Assembly: GCA_038530575.1 (NCBI GenBank)
Contig: JBCBCP010000006.1
Coordinates: 1 to 64,000 of the forward strand
DNA: 64,000 nucleotides
Direction: 5' to 3'
Origin: JBCBCP01 sp038530575
GTDB lineage: Bacteria; Pseudomonadota; Alphaproteobacteria; Rhodobacterales; Rhodobacteraceae
Positions 25,532 through 34,474 of this stretch are shown here, piece by piece; the stretch's first letter is position 1, and every line of letters starts with the position of its first letter. The notes below the pieces were generated by a model. It worked only from the letters and a program-made list of their open reading frames with translations, searched no databases and was not told the origin of the DNA. A program made the translations under genes and the position numbers.

Positions 25532-27730
25532 ATGTCCGACGCCCCGCCCGAAATCGCCCGCATCAACGCGCTTACCACAAATGCGCGCAATACGTGGTTC
25601 GTGCTTCTCAGCGCGCTTGTGTTTGTGGGCATCACACTGATGGGCGTTGAACACATCGACTTTTACGGGGTCGATCGCGGCACGACCCTGCCCGTCGTGA
25701 ATTTCGACATCCCGACGCGGGCATTTTTCATAGCCGCCCCGATCCTGCTTGCAGCGGTCTACGGGTATCTACACCTGTACCTCATTCGCCTTTGGGATGC
25801 GTTGGGCACTGCCGAGCCACGCATCGCTGAAGAAACGCTTGGCGACGCGATTTTACCATGGCTTGTGAACGATGCAGCGCTGGCCTTGCGCCTATGGCGC
25901 AGACAGGATGGCAGCACCCGGCGCCGCACGCTTGAAATCGGCGCGATGTTCTTGAATGTGCTGATTGCTTGGGCCTTAACTCCGTTCATCATCGCGATGC
26001 TTTGGTGGATGTCGATGCCCGCGCGGGACTGGCTGATCACCAGTGCGGGTGGCCTTGCGCTTCTTGCGTGCCTGCTCACCTGTTATGCGAGCCTGCGCTT
26101 GGTCTGGATCCGGATGGGCCCGCCCGCAACATGGCCCGCGCGGCCGGTCACAACCGAGCTGACCTGTGTGATCGGTGGCATCTTGCTTGTCCCGGGCGTG
26201 CTTCTCGTCGGCCACAGCCGCACCGTTTCGCCATCTGACTGGATCGCGCTTGCCCCGATCGAGATCATCGGTGAGGCAATTGTCGAGCGACCGCAGGGCT
26301 GGTTGCCGCACGATGTCGCGCGGAAACACTTTTTTGCAGCATGGTGCGAACGTGAAAGCACCCAATGTGAACTGAGCGCGCTGACCAGATCAGAACGGGA
26401 TGCGTTTGATGATGAATGGAAGGCGCGCCGGGATGCAGCCCTCAAGGATATGCGCCGCCCGCACTGGCAAAAGCCTGGCCAAACAAAGCCAGATTTCCTC
26501 AACGCCCGGCTGGACGGATCATTCCTTAACGGAACCGATCTGCGCGGTGCACGGCTTGAAGGCGCGAGGCTTGCGGACGCACGACTGGAAGGCGCGCTTC
26601 TGGCAGGTGCAAAGCTTGAAGGGGCAATCCTGAGCCGGGCGCGCCTCGAGGGCGCGGACCTTTTCGAAGCGCAGCTTTCCGGTGCCAACTTTAACGGGGC
26701 GCGACTGGACGGATCAAAGATCGGATTTGCCAAGCTGCAAGGCACCGTCCTGCTCGAGGCGCAAATGAATGGCGCTGATCTCAGCTTTTCGCAAATGCAG
26801 GGTGCGGCGCTAAGCCGGGCGGAACTGCAGGGCGCCATACTGAGCAACACGCGGATGGATGGCGCTGTTCTCAGCGACGTGAACATGACAGGCGCTTTCC
26901 TTGACAACGCCCGCATGCCTGGGACGATTTTGGTAAACGCAATTTTGAACCGGGCCACGTTGACGGGCGTGACATTGGACGGCGCAACGCTGAGCGGTGC
27001 GCAACTCAACGCTGCCGTTTTGACAACCGCGAGCCTCGAAAACGCGCTGGTGAATGGCGCGTCCCTGCGCGGTGCAATTCTGAGCGGGGCGGTTTTGAAT
27101 GGTGCAAACTTCAATGATGCCGCACTGGACGACGCCATTCTGAGCGATGCGCGTATGGCACGTGCCGAGTTGAGGGATGCCAGCCTCGATGGCGCTATGC
27201 TGAACGATGCGCGGCTTGGCGGCGCGGTCCTTAGCGGGGCCTCGCTAGAGCGGGCCCAACTGACCGGCGCCCGGATGACCGGAACGCTGCTGAACGGCGC
27301 CCGGCTGCATGATGCCGCGCTCGACAGGTCGCACATCGCTGGCCGCGCAGACCTCAAGCTTGAACTGAAGGCAACCTATTTGAACGGAGTCAGAAACAAA
27401 GCAGGCGCGATGCGCTATGCTGACCTGTCCCAAGCGATCTGGGACGAAAAAACGGATTTCCGTTTGGCTTTTCTCGATGGTACCTCGACGCTTCCCGAGG
27501 GGTTTTACGCGCGCATGGGCAAGCCCTGCCAGTGGGTTATTGGGCAAGAGCTTACCGCGCCGGAGTTCTACAGCCTTTGGCGCTGGTGGCTGCAACAGAC
27601 TGGCGAGGCGCTTTATCTGCGCGACCCGCCCCGGTACCTGCAGGTCCCGGATGCCACGCCAAAACTGCTTGCCAAATATGGTCTGACGGATTGCAAACCG
27701 GGCCATGCGTTTGGACCAATGCCAGGATAG
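25532..27730 (+). CDS. membrane-anchored pentapeptide-repeat protein
   Basis: 732 residues. The N-terminal 230 hold four hydrophobic helices (near 20-40, 62-85, 135-160, 165-185) plus one near 210-225. Residues about 310-600 are an unbroken run of pentapeptide repeats of the A(D/x)LxGA type, e.g. LEGARLADARLEGALLAGAK, which fold as a right-handed quadrilateral beta-helix. A C-terminal domain of 120 residues follows (Trp/Tyr-rich, YSLWRWWLQQTG). A cytosolic beta-helix rod anchored in the inner membrane is predicted. Some family members inhibit gyrase, but this architecture is different. Monocistronic. Confidence 0.88.
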   Translation: MSDAPPEIARINALTTNARNTWFVLLSALVFVGITLMGVEHIDFYGVDRGTTLPVVNFDIPTRAFFIAAPILLAAVYGYLHLYLIRLWDALGTAEPRIAEETLGDAILPWLVNDAALALRLWRRQDGSTRRRTLEIGAMFLNVLIAWALTPFIIAMLWWMSMPARDWLITSAGGLALLACLLTCYASLRLVWIRMGPPATWPARPVTTELTCVIGGILLVPGVLLVGHSRTVSPSDWIALAPIEIIGEAIVERPQGWLPHDVARKHFFAAWCERESTQCELSALTRSERDAFDDEWKARRDAALKDMRRPHWQKPGQTKPDFLNARLDGSFLNGTDLRGARLEGARLADARLEGALLAGAKLEGAILSRARLEGADLFEAQLSGANFNGARLDGSKIGFAKLQGTVLLEAQMNGADLSFSQMQGAALSRAELQGAILSNTRMDGAVLSDVNMTGAFLDNARMPGTILVNAILNRATLTGVTLDGATLSGAQLNAAVLTTASLENALVNGASLRGAILSGAVLNGANFNDAALDDAILSDARMARAELRDASLDGAMLNDARLGGAVLSGASLERAQLTGARMTGTLLNGARLHDAALDRSHIAGRADLKLELKATYLNGVRNKAGAMRYADLSQAIWDEKTDFRLAFLDGTSTLPEGFYARMGKPCQWVIGQELTAPEFYSLWRWWLQQTGEALYLRDPPRYLQVPDATPKLLAKYGLTDCKPGHAFGPMPG

Positions 27731-27785
27731 GGTTGCTGGCGCCGTGCCCTTTGCCCCAAGTTAGGGACACGTGGAGGAGACAGAT

Positions 27786-28562
27786 ATGAACCAGATGCAG
27801 AGCCCACCCCTCGTCGCAGAGGCTTGCGCGGACGGTGTCCTGACGCTTTCGCTTGGCGCAGCGCCCGCACACCCGTTGAGCCGCGCGATGATTGAGGCGC
27901 TGGATGGCGCGCTTGCAAAGGCAGCGGCGGACGAAGATGTGCGCGTCGTGCTGATCCATGGCGCGGGACGGATTTTCTGCGCAGGCCACGACCTGAAGGA
28001 AATCGCGCGGCACCGGGGCGATGCGGACCATGGCACCGCTTTTTTGACCGATTTGTTCGAGGCCTGCAGCGCCATGATGCTGCGCCTTGCGCGCCTGCCA
28101 AAGCCGACCATCGCGGCATGCGAAGGCATCGCGACGGCCGCCGGCCTGCAGTTGCTGGCGTCTTGCGACATAGCCATTGTCGGGCCATCCGCCACCTTCT
28201 GCCTTCCGGGGATCAAGAATGGCGGGTTCTGTACGACCCCTGCTGTCGCGGTCAGCCGTGGGGTTGGACAAAAAGCGCTAATGGAACTGATGCTGACCGG
28301 GGAGGCGCTGGACGCGGACTGGGCCTTGCGCACCGGACTTATCACGCGCGTTGAAGTCGACCCATTGGCCAAGGCACAGGCCATGGCCGCCACGCTCGCC
28401 ACGCGCAACCCCGGCCCGGTAGCTGCGGGCAAAGCGGCGCTGCACGCGCATCTTGGGACCCCGCTGGAAGAAGCCTACGCCATCGCCACGCCCGTCATGG
28501 TAAGCCACTTCCTCGACAAGGGACGGCTCAAGGCCGAAGGGGAAGACGGCCGTTGGCGCTAG
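27786..28562 (+). CDS. enoyl-CoA hydratase/isomerase family protein
   Basis: 258-residue crotonase-fold enzyme. The CoA/oxyanion-hole strand is GRIFCAGHDLKEIA and the second is ACEGIATAAGLQLLASCDIAI. At the usual catalytic Glu positions it has GLQLLASCD and LPGIKNGGF, so the canonical E/E pair of true hydratases is not evident. It may be an ECHDC3-like family member. Start ATG 27786 lies 5 bases after GGAGGAGA. Substrate unknown. The small membrane protein gene follows 29 bases downstream. Confidence 0.85.
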   Translation: MNQMQSPPLVAEACADGVLTLSLGAAPAHPLSRAMIEALDGALAKAAADEDVRVVLIHGAGRIFCAGHDLKEIARHRGDADHGTAFLTDLFEACSAMMLRLARLPKPTIAACEGIATAAGLQLLASCDIAIVGPSATFCLPGIKNGGFCTTPAVAVSRGVGQKALMELMLTGEALDADWALRTGLITRVEVDPLAKAQAMAATLATRNPGPVAAGKAALHAHLGTPLEEAYAIATPVMVSHFLDKGRLKAEGEDGRWR

Positions 28563-28591
28563 GCAATTGAGAGAAACAACGGACCCTCGCG

Positions 28592-28858
28592 ATGTTAACC
28601 TGGCTCCTAATAGCCCACGCCATCGCAGCAGGAGCAGTGGCCATCGCCTTGCAAGCGACCGTGGTCTTCCTTCTGTGGAAAACGAGCATTGCCGAAGAAA
28701 CGCCGGGTAAAGCACGCCTCGCCATGCCAGCAAACCTCCAACGGCTTCTATCAGGTGAGCTTTATCCAAGACTCGCGTCCTGGTGGATGCGATCTTTCAT
28801 TTGGGCGATCATCGCTGTCCTGCTGCTCATAGCGTTCGGCCAGGAAAAAGGGGTGTAG
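28592..28858 (+). CDS. small membrane protein of unknown function
   Basis: 88 residues with two hydrophobic helices, near residues 3-30 (LLIAHAIAAGAVAIALQATV) and 68-82 (FIWAIIAVLLLIAF), joined by an amphipathic loop. An inner-membrane hairpin is predicted. It lies between the enoyl-CoA hydratase-like and RimB-RimK genes in the same direction. No family recognised. Confidence 0.6.
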   Translation: MLTWLLIAHAIAAGAVAIALQATVVFLLWKTSIAEETPGKARLAMPANLQRLLSGELYPRLASWWMRSFIWAIIAVLLLIAFGQEKGV

Positions 28859-28895
28859 GTTGCCCCGTTTTGCCCGGCGGGCTACCTCTGGGCGC

Positions 28896-30293
28896 ATGAC
28901 ACACACCGATACATCCCGCGAAACCCTGAATTTCGGCTGGGAGGAGTGGATTGCCCTGCCCGGCCTTGGCTTGCCCGCGCTCAAGGCCAAGATCGACACA
29001 GGCGCGCGCACCTCTGCGCTTCATGCCCAGGACATCGAGGTCTTTGGCCCGCAAGCCAAGCCGAAGGTCCGCTTTAACGTTTTTCCGGTCGCGGGCGACA
29101 CATCAGTTCAAGTGACCTGTTCGGCTCCGATCTTGGACCGGCGGGAGGTTACCTCGTCCAATGGCGAGGCCGAGCTGCGCTACGTGATTGAGACGACGCT
29201 GGAGGTGGGCGGGCAACACTGGCCCATCGAGGTCACGCTGACCAACCGCGACGGGATGACCAGCCGGATGCTGCTGGGCCGTCAAGCGCTGCAGGATCAC
29301 ATCCAGATCAGCGCGTCCGACCGGCGGTTGCAGCCCGACCTTAGCTACGACGTCTACCATTCCGCCGCCGTGCGCCACGCCGCACCCAAACGCGCGCTGC
29401 GGATCGCGGTGCTGAGCCGGGAGAACAACTATTCCACCCGCCGTCTGGTCGAAGTCGGCGAGGCGCGCGGTCACACCGTCGAGGTTATCGACACGACGCG
29501 GTGCTACATGGCGATCAATACAATGGCGCCAGAGGTGCATTATGACGGTGCCCGCCTGCCCCGTTACGACGCGGTGATCCCGCGCATTGGGGCCTCTGTC
29601 ACCGCCTATGGCACCGCTGTGATCCGGCAGTTTGAAACCACCGGCACCTATTGCGTGAACGGCAGCGCGGGCATCACCGCCAGCCGCGACAAGCTGCATG
29701 CGCACCAGATCCTTGCCAGCCGCAAGATCGGGATGCCGACAACAGCCTTTGCCGCCTCGCCCCGGGATACAGCCAACATTTTGGGCCTCGTGGGGTCCGC
29801 GCCGGTGATCGTGAAGCTGCTGGAAAGCACGCAAGGAAAAGGGGTGGTGCTGGCCGAGACAAAGAAGGCGGCGGAGTCCGTCATCGACGCCTTCCGCGGC
29901 CTGCGCGCCAACTTCCTTGTGCAGGACTTCGTCAAGGAGGCCGCGGGCGAGGATATCCGCTGCCTCGTGGTGGGCGGCAAAGTCGTGGCGTCGATGAAAC
30001 GTACGGGGGCGGAGGGTGATTTCCGGTCGAACCTGCACCGGGGCGGGTCAGCTAAATCCGTGCGCATCTCAAAGGAAGAACGCGAAACCGCCGTGCGCGC
30101 CGCCCGCGCCTTTGGGCTGGGCAAGGCGGGCGTGGACCTTCTGCGGTCCGAGAGCGGGCCAAAGGTGCTGGAGGTCAACTCCTCCCCCGGGTTCGAAGGG
30201 ATCGAGGGTGCGACGGGCAAGGACATCGTCGGCAAGGTCTACGACATGATCGAGGCCCGCGTGAAGCCGCAGCCCGTGCGCAAGCGGCGTTGA
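28896..30293 (+). CDS. RimB-type retropepsin-like protease fused to RimK-type glutamate ligase
   Basis: 465 residues. Residues 12-150 are an ATP-dependent zinc protease/RimB-like domain with the aspartic motif AKIDTGARTSALHA (Asp34-Thr35-Gly36) and a late LLGRQAL. From about 168 a RimK ATP-grasp ligase begins (RIAVLSRENNYSTRRLVE), with VNGSAGITASRDKLHAHQIL, VIVKLLESTQGKGV (nucleotide loop) and VLEVNSSPGFEGIE (metal and catalytic residues). In Pseudomonas, RimK adds glutamates to ribosomal protein S6 and RimB cleaves them; here both activities sit in one chain. Start ATG 28896 is chosen over TTG 28860. A lrgAB-type pair follows. Confidence 0.88.
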   Translation: MTHTDTSRETLNFGWEEWIALPGLGLPALKAKIDTGARTSALHAQDIEVFGPQAKPKVRFNVFPVAGDTSVQVTCSAPILDRREVTSSNGEAELRYVIETTLEVGGQHWPIEVTLTNRDGMTSRMLLGRQALQDHIQISASDRRLQPDLSYDVYHSAAVRHAAPKRALRIAVLSRENNYSTRRLVEVGEARGHTVEVIDTTRCYMAINTMAPEVHYDGARLPRYDAVIPRIGASVTAYGTAVIRQFETTGTYCVNGSAGITASRDKLHAHQILASRKIGMPTTAFAASPRDTANILGLVGSAPVIVKLLESTQGKGVVLAETKKAAESVIDAFRGLRANFLVQDFVKEAAGEDIRCLVVGGKVVASMKRTGAEGDFRSNLHRGGSAKSVRISKEERETAVRAARAFGLGKAGVDLLRSESGPKVLEVNSSPGFEGIEGATGKDIVGKVYDMIEARVKPQPVRKRR

Positions 30294-30303
30294 CCGCGCG
30301 CCC

Positions 30304-30669
30304 ATGTCGCCGCTTCTGATCACCCTTGGCCTGCTTCTGGGCTGCCAACTGGTGGGCGAGATCGCTGCGCGCGGTTTGGCTCTACCGGTGCCGGGGCCGG
30401 TCATTGGTCTGGCGCTGCTGATCCTCCTGCTGTGGCTTCGGCCCGCCGTTGCAGACACAGCGCGCGGAACAACGGCCGTGATCCTTGCCAATCTGGCGCT
30501 AGTGTTCGTGCCCGCGGGCGTCGGGGTGATCGGCAACCTGGACGTGCTCAGCGCCGACTGGTTCGCGCTGCTGGTGGTCCTCATTGCCTCCACTCTGCTG
30601 GCCATGCTGGCCACCGTTTTCACCTTCCTCGCCGTATCGCGCCTGATCAGCGCGCCAGAAGACCCATGA
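30304..30669 (+). CDS. CidA/LrgA family membrane protein
   Basis: 121 residues with four transmembrane helices. PGPVIGLALLILLLW and ALVFVPAGVGVIGN are typical of the holin-like CidA/LrgA family, which oligomerises in the inner membrane and is linked to murein hydrolase control or metabolite export. The stop overlaps the start of the LrgB gene (ATGA), the usual arrangement. Confidence 0.93.
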   Translation: MSPLLITLGLLLGCQLVGEIAARGLALPVPGPVIGLALLILLLWLRPAVADTARGTTAVILANLALVFVPAGVGVIGNLDVLSADWFALLVVLIASTLLAMLATVFTFLAVSRLISAPEDP

Positions 30670-31397
30670 CACCAGATCCGATCACGGAGGTCGCTACCCT
30701 TTGGAGTTACCTCGCCGCCGCCCCGCTCACGTGGCTGACAGCGACCGTGCTGGCTTACCTCGCCGCCGACGGAGCCGCGCGCGCGCTGGGACAGCCGCCT
30801 TGGGCCAACCCGGTTCTGATCGCGGTGATCCTCGTGGCCCCAGTTCTTTGGGTCACAGAAACGTCCTACGCCGACTATTTCGAGGGCGCGCAGTTCATCC
30901 ACTTCCTGCTTGGCCCCGCCACAGTCGCGCTGGCCCTGCCACTTTGGGATAACCGAGCGACCATCCTGCGCGCCGCCGCACCCCTCACGCTCGCCCTGGT
31001 CGTCGGCTCTGTCGTGGCGATCCTGTCGGCGCTGTTACTCGCGAAAGCCTTTGGCCTGCCCGCCGAGGTGATCCTTTCTCTCGCCCCCAAGTCCACCACC
31101 GCCCCGGTGGCCCTCGGCGTGGCCGAGGCAGTGGGCGGTGTGCCCAGCCTCACGGCGGTTCTGGTCATCCTGACCGGGGTGATCGGCGCCGTCACTGTGA
31201 CGCCGATGATGAACCTACTGCGCATCTCAGACTGGCGCGCCCGCGGCTTTGCCGTCGGGGTGGCCGCGCATGGCATCGGCACCGCCCGAGCGTTTCAAGT
31301 CAATCCGGTCGCGGGCGCCTATGCGGGCATCGCGCTCGCCCTCAACGCCCTTCTCACCAGCCTGATCGTCCCGCTCATCGTACCTTGGCTGATGTAG
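30666..31397 (+). CDS. LrgB family membrane protein
   Basis: 243 residues, about eight membrane helices. Hallmarks: LGPATVALALPLWDN, SLAPKSTTAPVALGVAE, GVIGAVTVTPMMNLLRI and GVAAHGIGTARAFQ. Partner of the preceding CidA/LrgA protein. Plant and bacterial homologues move glycolate/glycerate, so transport is possible. ATG 30666 overlaps the previous stop. A terminator lies at 31472. Confidence 0.94.
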   Translation: MTPDPITEVATLWSYLAAAPLTWLTATVLAYLAADGAARALGQPPWANPVLIAVILVAPVLWVTETSYADYFEGAQFIHFLLGPATVALALPLWDNRATILRAAAPLTLALVVGSVVAILSALLLAKAFGLPAEVILSLAPKSTTAPVALGVAEAVGGVPSLTAVLVILTGVIGAVTVTPMMNLLRISDWRARGFAVGVAAHGIGTARAFQVNPVAGAYAGIALALNALLTSLIVPLIVPWLM

Positions 31398-31427
31398 CCC
31401 TACCCCCTCGCCTGCCCTGTGCGCGAA

Positions 31428-31443
31428 TTTACGCTTGCGTAAA
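31428..31443. repeat. 16-base palindrome TTTACGCTTGCGTAAA
   Basis: Perfect palindrome 30 bases after the lrgB stop and about 75 bases before the RTX start codon. It could be a regulator site for the RTX gene or part of a transcript end. No direct evidence for either. Confidence 0.35.
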
Positions 31444-31471
31444 CCGCCCGCTCAGCCATACGGTCGCGCAT

Positions 31472-31494
31472 CCGCTTGATAAAAAAGCGGTTTT
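31472..31494 (+). terminator. intrinsic terminator after the lrgAB pair
   Basis: CCGCTT, 7-base A-rich loop, AAGCGG, then TTTT. It separates lrgB from the RTX gene that starts 24 bases further on. Confidence 0.75.
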
Positions 31495-31517
31495 CAACCT
31501 AGGGGGGATGTTCCAAA

Positions 31518-32885
31518 TTGACGACACTGACACTTGACGGCACCGGCACGGTAAACCTGACGCAAACATCTCTGGTGTGGCGCGATGCAACGAACACGCT
31601 TGTCGCGCTCAGCGATTTTGCGTGGCAATCGGTCAATCTCGACCTTGGGGCCGTCACGGAAATTGTTGTCGATAACGCGTTCAACAACGTCACGCTGCTG
31701 AGCCTGACATCAGATACCGATTTCACATGGTCCAGCACCGGCGGCGACCAGACACCGTTTTTTGCCGACGGCGCCACTGTCGGCGCACGCGACTTGCGGA
31801 CCACCACCTTTGACAGCATCGACGTGGGCGCCCTCGGCACGCTCACCTTCGACGGCCGGGTCGAGTTCAATTCATCTTCGCTCAGCGATATGCCGGTCGG
31901 CGACAAATCCGCGTCGGACATCGACGTATTCTTTGGGCAATCAGACGGAACAGAACGACAGATCCGGTTGAACGCCTCCGACATCTATGGCGACGTCACG
32001 ACCGATGCGGCCTCTTCCCTGCGCATGAATTTCGGCAACATCTTTGGTGAACTGACAGCAAACAACGACGTCGAAGTCGTGCGCGGCACAGTGGCAGACA
32101 CCTTTTCGTTCTTTGGCGTCAACACGCTTGACGTACGGGGGACTTTCTCTGCCGGGACAAACCTGACATCGACCGGTATGGGGTTTGTTGGCGACAACGC
32201 CGCGCAAACAGTCCTGCTGAACGGGATCAGCGCGGTGATCAACATCAACGGCAAATCCGACTTCAAGGGCGGCGATGACGTGGTCGCCCTGAACGGCACA
32301 ATTGTCGGCGATGTCCAGATGGGCAACGGCGCCGACACGCTGAACTTTACCGGCACGACCAGCAACGCGCTCAATGGCGGCAATGGCGACGACATGATGA
32401 CCGTCAAAGGCACCATTGGCGGCATCATCCGCGGCGGCGCGGGCGAGGATAACATCGACATGCGGCTGTCGACCGTGACGGGCGGGTTTACCCGCGGCGG
32501 CGCAGATAACGACACGATCTTTGGCAGTTCGGGCAATGACCGGCTGTTTGGTGACGGGGGGAATGACATGATCAGAGGCGGCATCGGGCGTGACGTCATG
32601 ATCGGCGGCGCAGGCGCGGACACGTTCATTATCAACTCCTTCGACAGCCTCGCCGGGTCCAAGGACTTCATCCGCGATTTCAGCAGCGCCGAAGGAGACA
32701 AGATCGACTTGAGCAGCGTGGCGTTTTACTTCAACTCGAATGGCCTCTTCACAAATCGCGCGGGGGAGGTCGTGCAACGGGGCCGGTCTGTGCAAATTGA
32801 CGAGGACGGCGACGGCGTGGCTGACATGTTTGTCACCATTCAGGCCGGAGTGACGCTCAGCGCCAGTGACTTCATCCTCGACTGA
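31518..32885 (+). CDS. RTX calcium-binding protein, tandem paralogue 1
   Basis: 455 residues without signal peptide. The N-terminal 230 are a Thr/Asn-rich beta domain shared with the next gene (FFADGATVGARDLRTTTFDS, MGFVGDNAAQ, DFKGGDDVV). RTX nonapeptides follow (GGNGDDMMTVKGTIGG, GGADNDTIFGSSGNDRLFGD). The end is an M10-like C-terminal secretion domain (SFDSLAGSKDFIRDFSSAEG to LSASDFILD). The start is TTG 31518, supported by GGGGGGA at 9 bases and by alignment with the paralogue; the nearby ATG 31508 is in another frame. Probably exported by a type I system, which is not in this window. Confidence 0.85.
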   Translation: MTTLTLDGTGTVNLTQTSLVWRDATNTLVALSDFAWQSVNLDLGAVTEIVVDNAFNNVTLLSLTSDTDFTWSSTGGDQTPFFADGATVGARDLRTTTFDSIDVGALGTLTFDGRVEFNSSSLSDMPVGDKSASDIDVFFGQSDGTERQIRLNASDIYGDVTTDAASSLRMNFGNIFGELTANNDVEVVRGTVADTFSFFGVNTLDVRGTFSAGTNLTSTGMGFVGDNAAQTVLLNGISAVININGKSDFKGGDDVVALNGTIVGDVQMGNGADTLNFTGTTSNALNGGNGDDMMTVKGTIGGIIRGGAGEDNIDMRLSTVTGGFTRGGADNDTIFGSSGNDRLFGDGGNDMIRGGIGRDVMIGGAGADTFIINSFDSLAGSKDFIRDFSSAEGDKIDLSSVAFYFNSNGLFTNRAGEVVQRGRSVQIDEDGDGVADMFVTIQAGVTLSASDFILD

Positions 32886-32980
32886 TCGCGCCGCGCTGCT
32901 GATTGAGGCCCACTGCTTTGGCGGCGGTGGGCCATGCCCTCTTTCGCCTGATGATTGGTAAAACTTGCTCGAACGCATGC

Positions 32981-33010
32981 GCTGACCTAAGGTCAGCAGG
33001 TAGTTTTTTT
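32981..33010 (+). terminator. hairpin and T-run between the RTX paralogues
   Basis: GCTGACC TAA GGTCAGC at 32981-32997 is followed after 6 bases by TTTTTTT (33004-33010). A second hairpin GGCCCAC/GTGGGCC lies upstream at about 32907-32932. It probably ends paralogue 1; being 35 bases before the next start it might also act as an attenuator. Confidence 0.65.
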
Positions 33011-33044
33011 GTTCCCCAGATTTCAATCATAAAGGCATGTGATC

Positions 33045-34403
33045 ATGACCGTCCTTACGTATATCGGCGGGTTCGATCCGCTCGAGACAAGCAGTTTCGC
33101 CTGGAACGATCCGTCCAACAACATCGTCAACCTGAGCGCGTTCTTTGGCTTGTCGGTCGATATCGACCTTGGCGCGGAAACCACCCTGACCTCACAAGAT
33201 GCGTTCGTCGGCGTCATCTTGCTTGGCATGACCGCGGACAGCGCGTTCACCTGGGACACGAACACGGACACCAACCAACCGTTCTTTGCCGATGGCGCCA
33301 CGATCAAGGCGCGTGATCTGAGCACAGTCACCATCAGCATCGAGGTCGGAAGCCTTGGCACGCTAAACTTTGACGGGGCCGTCACGCTTGACCGTGCCTC
33401 GCTCAGCGATGCGCCCGACGGGCTGAAATCCGGCTACGCCATCGATGTGAATTTCAGCCAGTCGGACAGCATGGCGCGGGACATTCTGATCGACGGCTCG
33501 GGCATCTACGGCAACGTGGTGACCGACAGCTACTCCAAGCTGATCCTGAATTTCTCCAACGTCTTTGGGCATCTTGAGGTCAACAATGACATCGACGTGT
33601 TCTTTGGCACGGTGTCAGGCACCTTTTCGATGTTTGGCGCGACGACGCTGAACCTGACGGGGTTCCGCTTCAACATTGGCGGCGACAACACGGCCACCAG
33701 CATGGGCATCATCGGCGACGATGCCGCGCAGATCATCAATGGCCTCGGCGGGTCAATCAACGTCACCGGCCGGATGGATTTCAAAGGCGGCGACGATCAG
33801 GTGACACTGTCCGGAAACATGACCGGCGACATCCAGATGGGCCGCGGTGCAGACATGCTGACCCTTGGCGGCTCGACCGACTACGCCATCAATGCCGGGC
33901 CAGACGGGGACACCATCACGATCACCGGCACGATCGATTCCATCATTCGCCTTGGTTCGGGCGCAGACACGCTGGACCTGAGCGCGGCGACTGTGAATGG
34001 CGGGCTGGCGCGCGGCGGCGCGGACAACGACACGATGATCGGCAGCGCTGGCGCCGACAGGCTTTTTGGCGATGCGGGCGACGATACGATCACCGGTGGG
34101 TCGGGCCGCGATTTCCTCGTGGGCCGCGCGGGCGCCGATGTGTTCGTCTTCGACTCCGGCGATAGCATCCAGAGCGCGCGCGACTACATCCGCGATTTCC
34201 GAAAGACCGACGGGGACAAGATTGACGTCAGCGCCATCGCCACGGTCTTCAACGGCAGCGGCTCCTTTAGCGGCACCGCGGGCGAAGTCATCGTTATTGG
34301 CCGGTCGGTTCGCGTGGACGAGGACGGCGACGGAGTTGGAGACACCTTCATCAGCCTGCAGGGCAGCATCGCCCTGACCGCAAGCGACTTTATCCTCGGC
34401 TGA
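33045..34403 (+). CDS. RTX calcium-binding protein, tandem paralogue 2
   Basis: 452 residues, homologous to the preceding gene along its whole length, including the novel N-terminal domain (FFADGATIKARDLSTVTISI, MGIIGDDAAQ, DFKGGDDQV), the RTX run (GGADNDTMIGSAGADRLFGD) and the C-terminal end (IRDFRKTDGDKIDVSAI to LTASDFILG). I start at ATG 33045, nine bases after AAAGG, rather than GTG 33039. Presumably a recent-to-moderate local duplication; the two differ at many positions. Secreted, calcium-binding, role unknown. Confidence 0.87.
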   Translation: MTVLTYIGGFDPLETSSFAWNDPSNNIVNLSAFFGLSVDIDLGAETTLTSQDAFVGVILLGMTADSAFTWDTNTDTNQPFFADGATIKARDLSTVTISIEVGSLGTLNFDGAVTLDRASLSDAPDGLKSGYAIDVNFSQSDSMARDILIDGSGIYGNVVTDSYSKLILNFSNVFGHLEVNNDIDVFFGTVSGTFSMFGATTLNLTGFRFNIGGDNTATSMGIIGDDAAQIINGLGGSINVTGRMDFKGGDDQVTLSGNMTGDIQMGRGADMLTLGGSTDYAINAGPDGDTITITGTIDSIIRLGSGADTLDLSAATVNGGLARGGADNDTMIGSAGADRLFGDAGDDTITGGSGRDFLVGRAGADVFVFDSGDSIQSARDYIRDFRKTDGDKIDVSAIATVFNGSGSFSGTAGEVIVIGRSVRVDEDGDGVGDTFISLQGSIALTASDFILG

Positions 34404-34474
34404 CGCCCCCTCTGGACGCGGGCGCGGGTATTGCCTAGGTAAAGGGTCAGGAACTGGCTCGACCCGAGGATCCC

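Noticed and set aside
26083..27357. 424-residue minus-strand frame opposite the pentapeptide gene
   Set aside because: Ser/Ala/Arg-rich mirror of the repeat DNA; no start signals.
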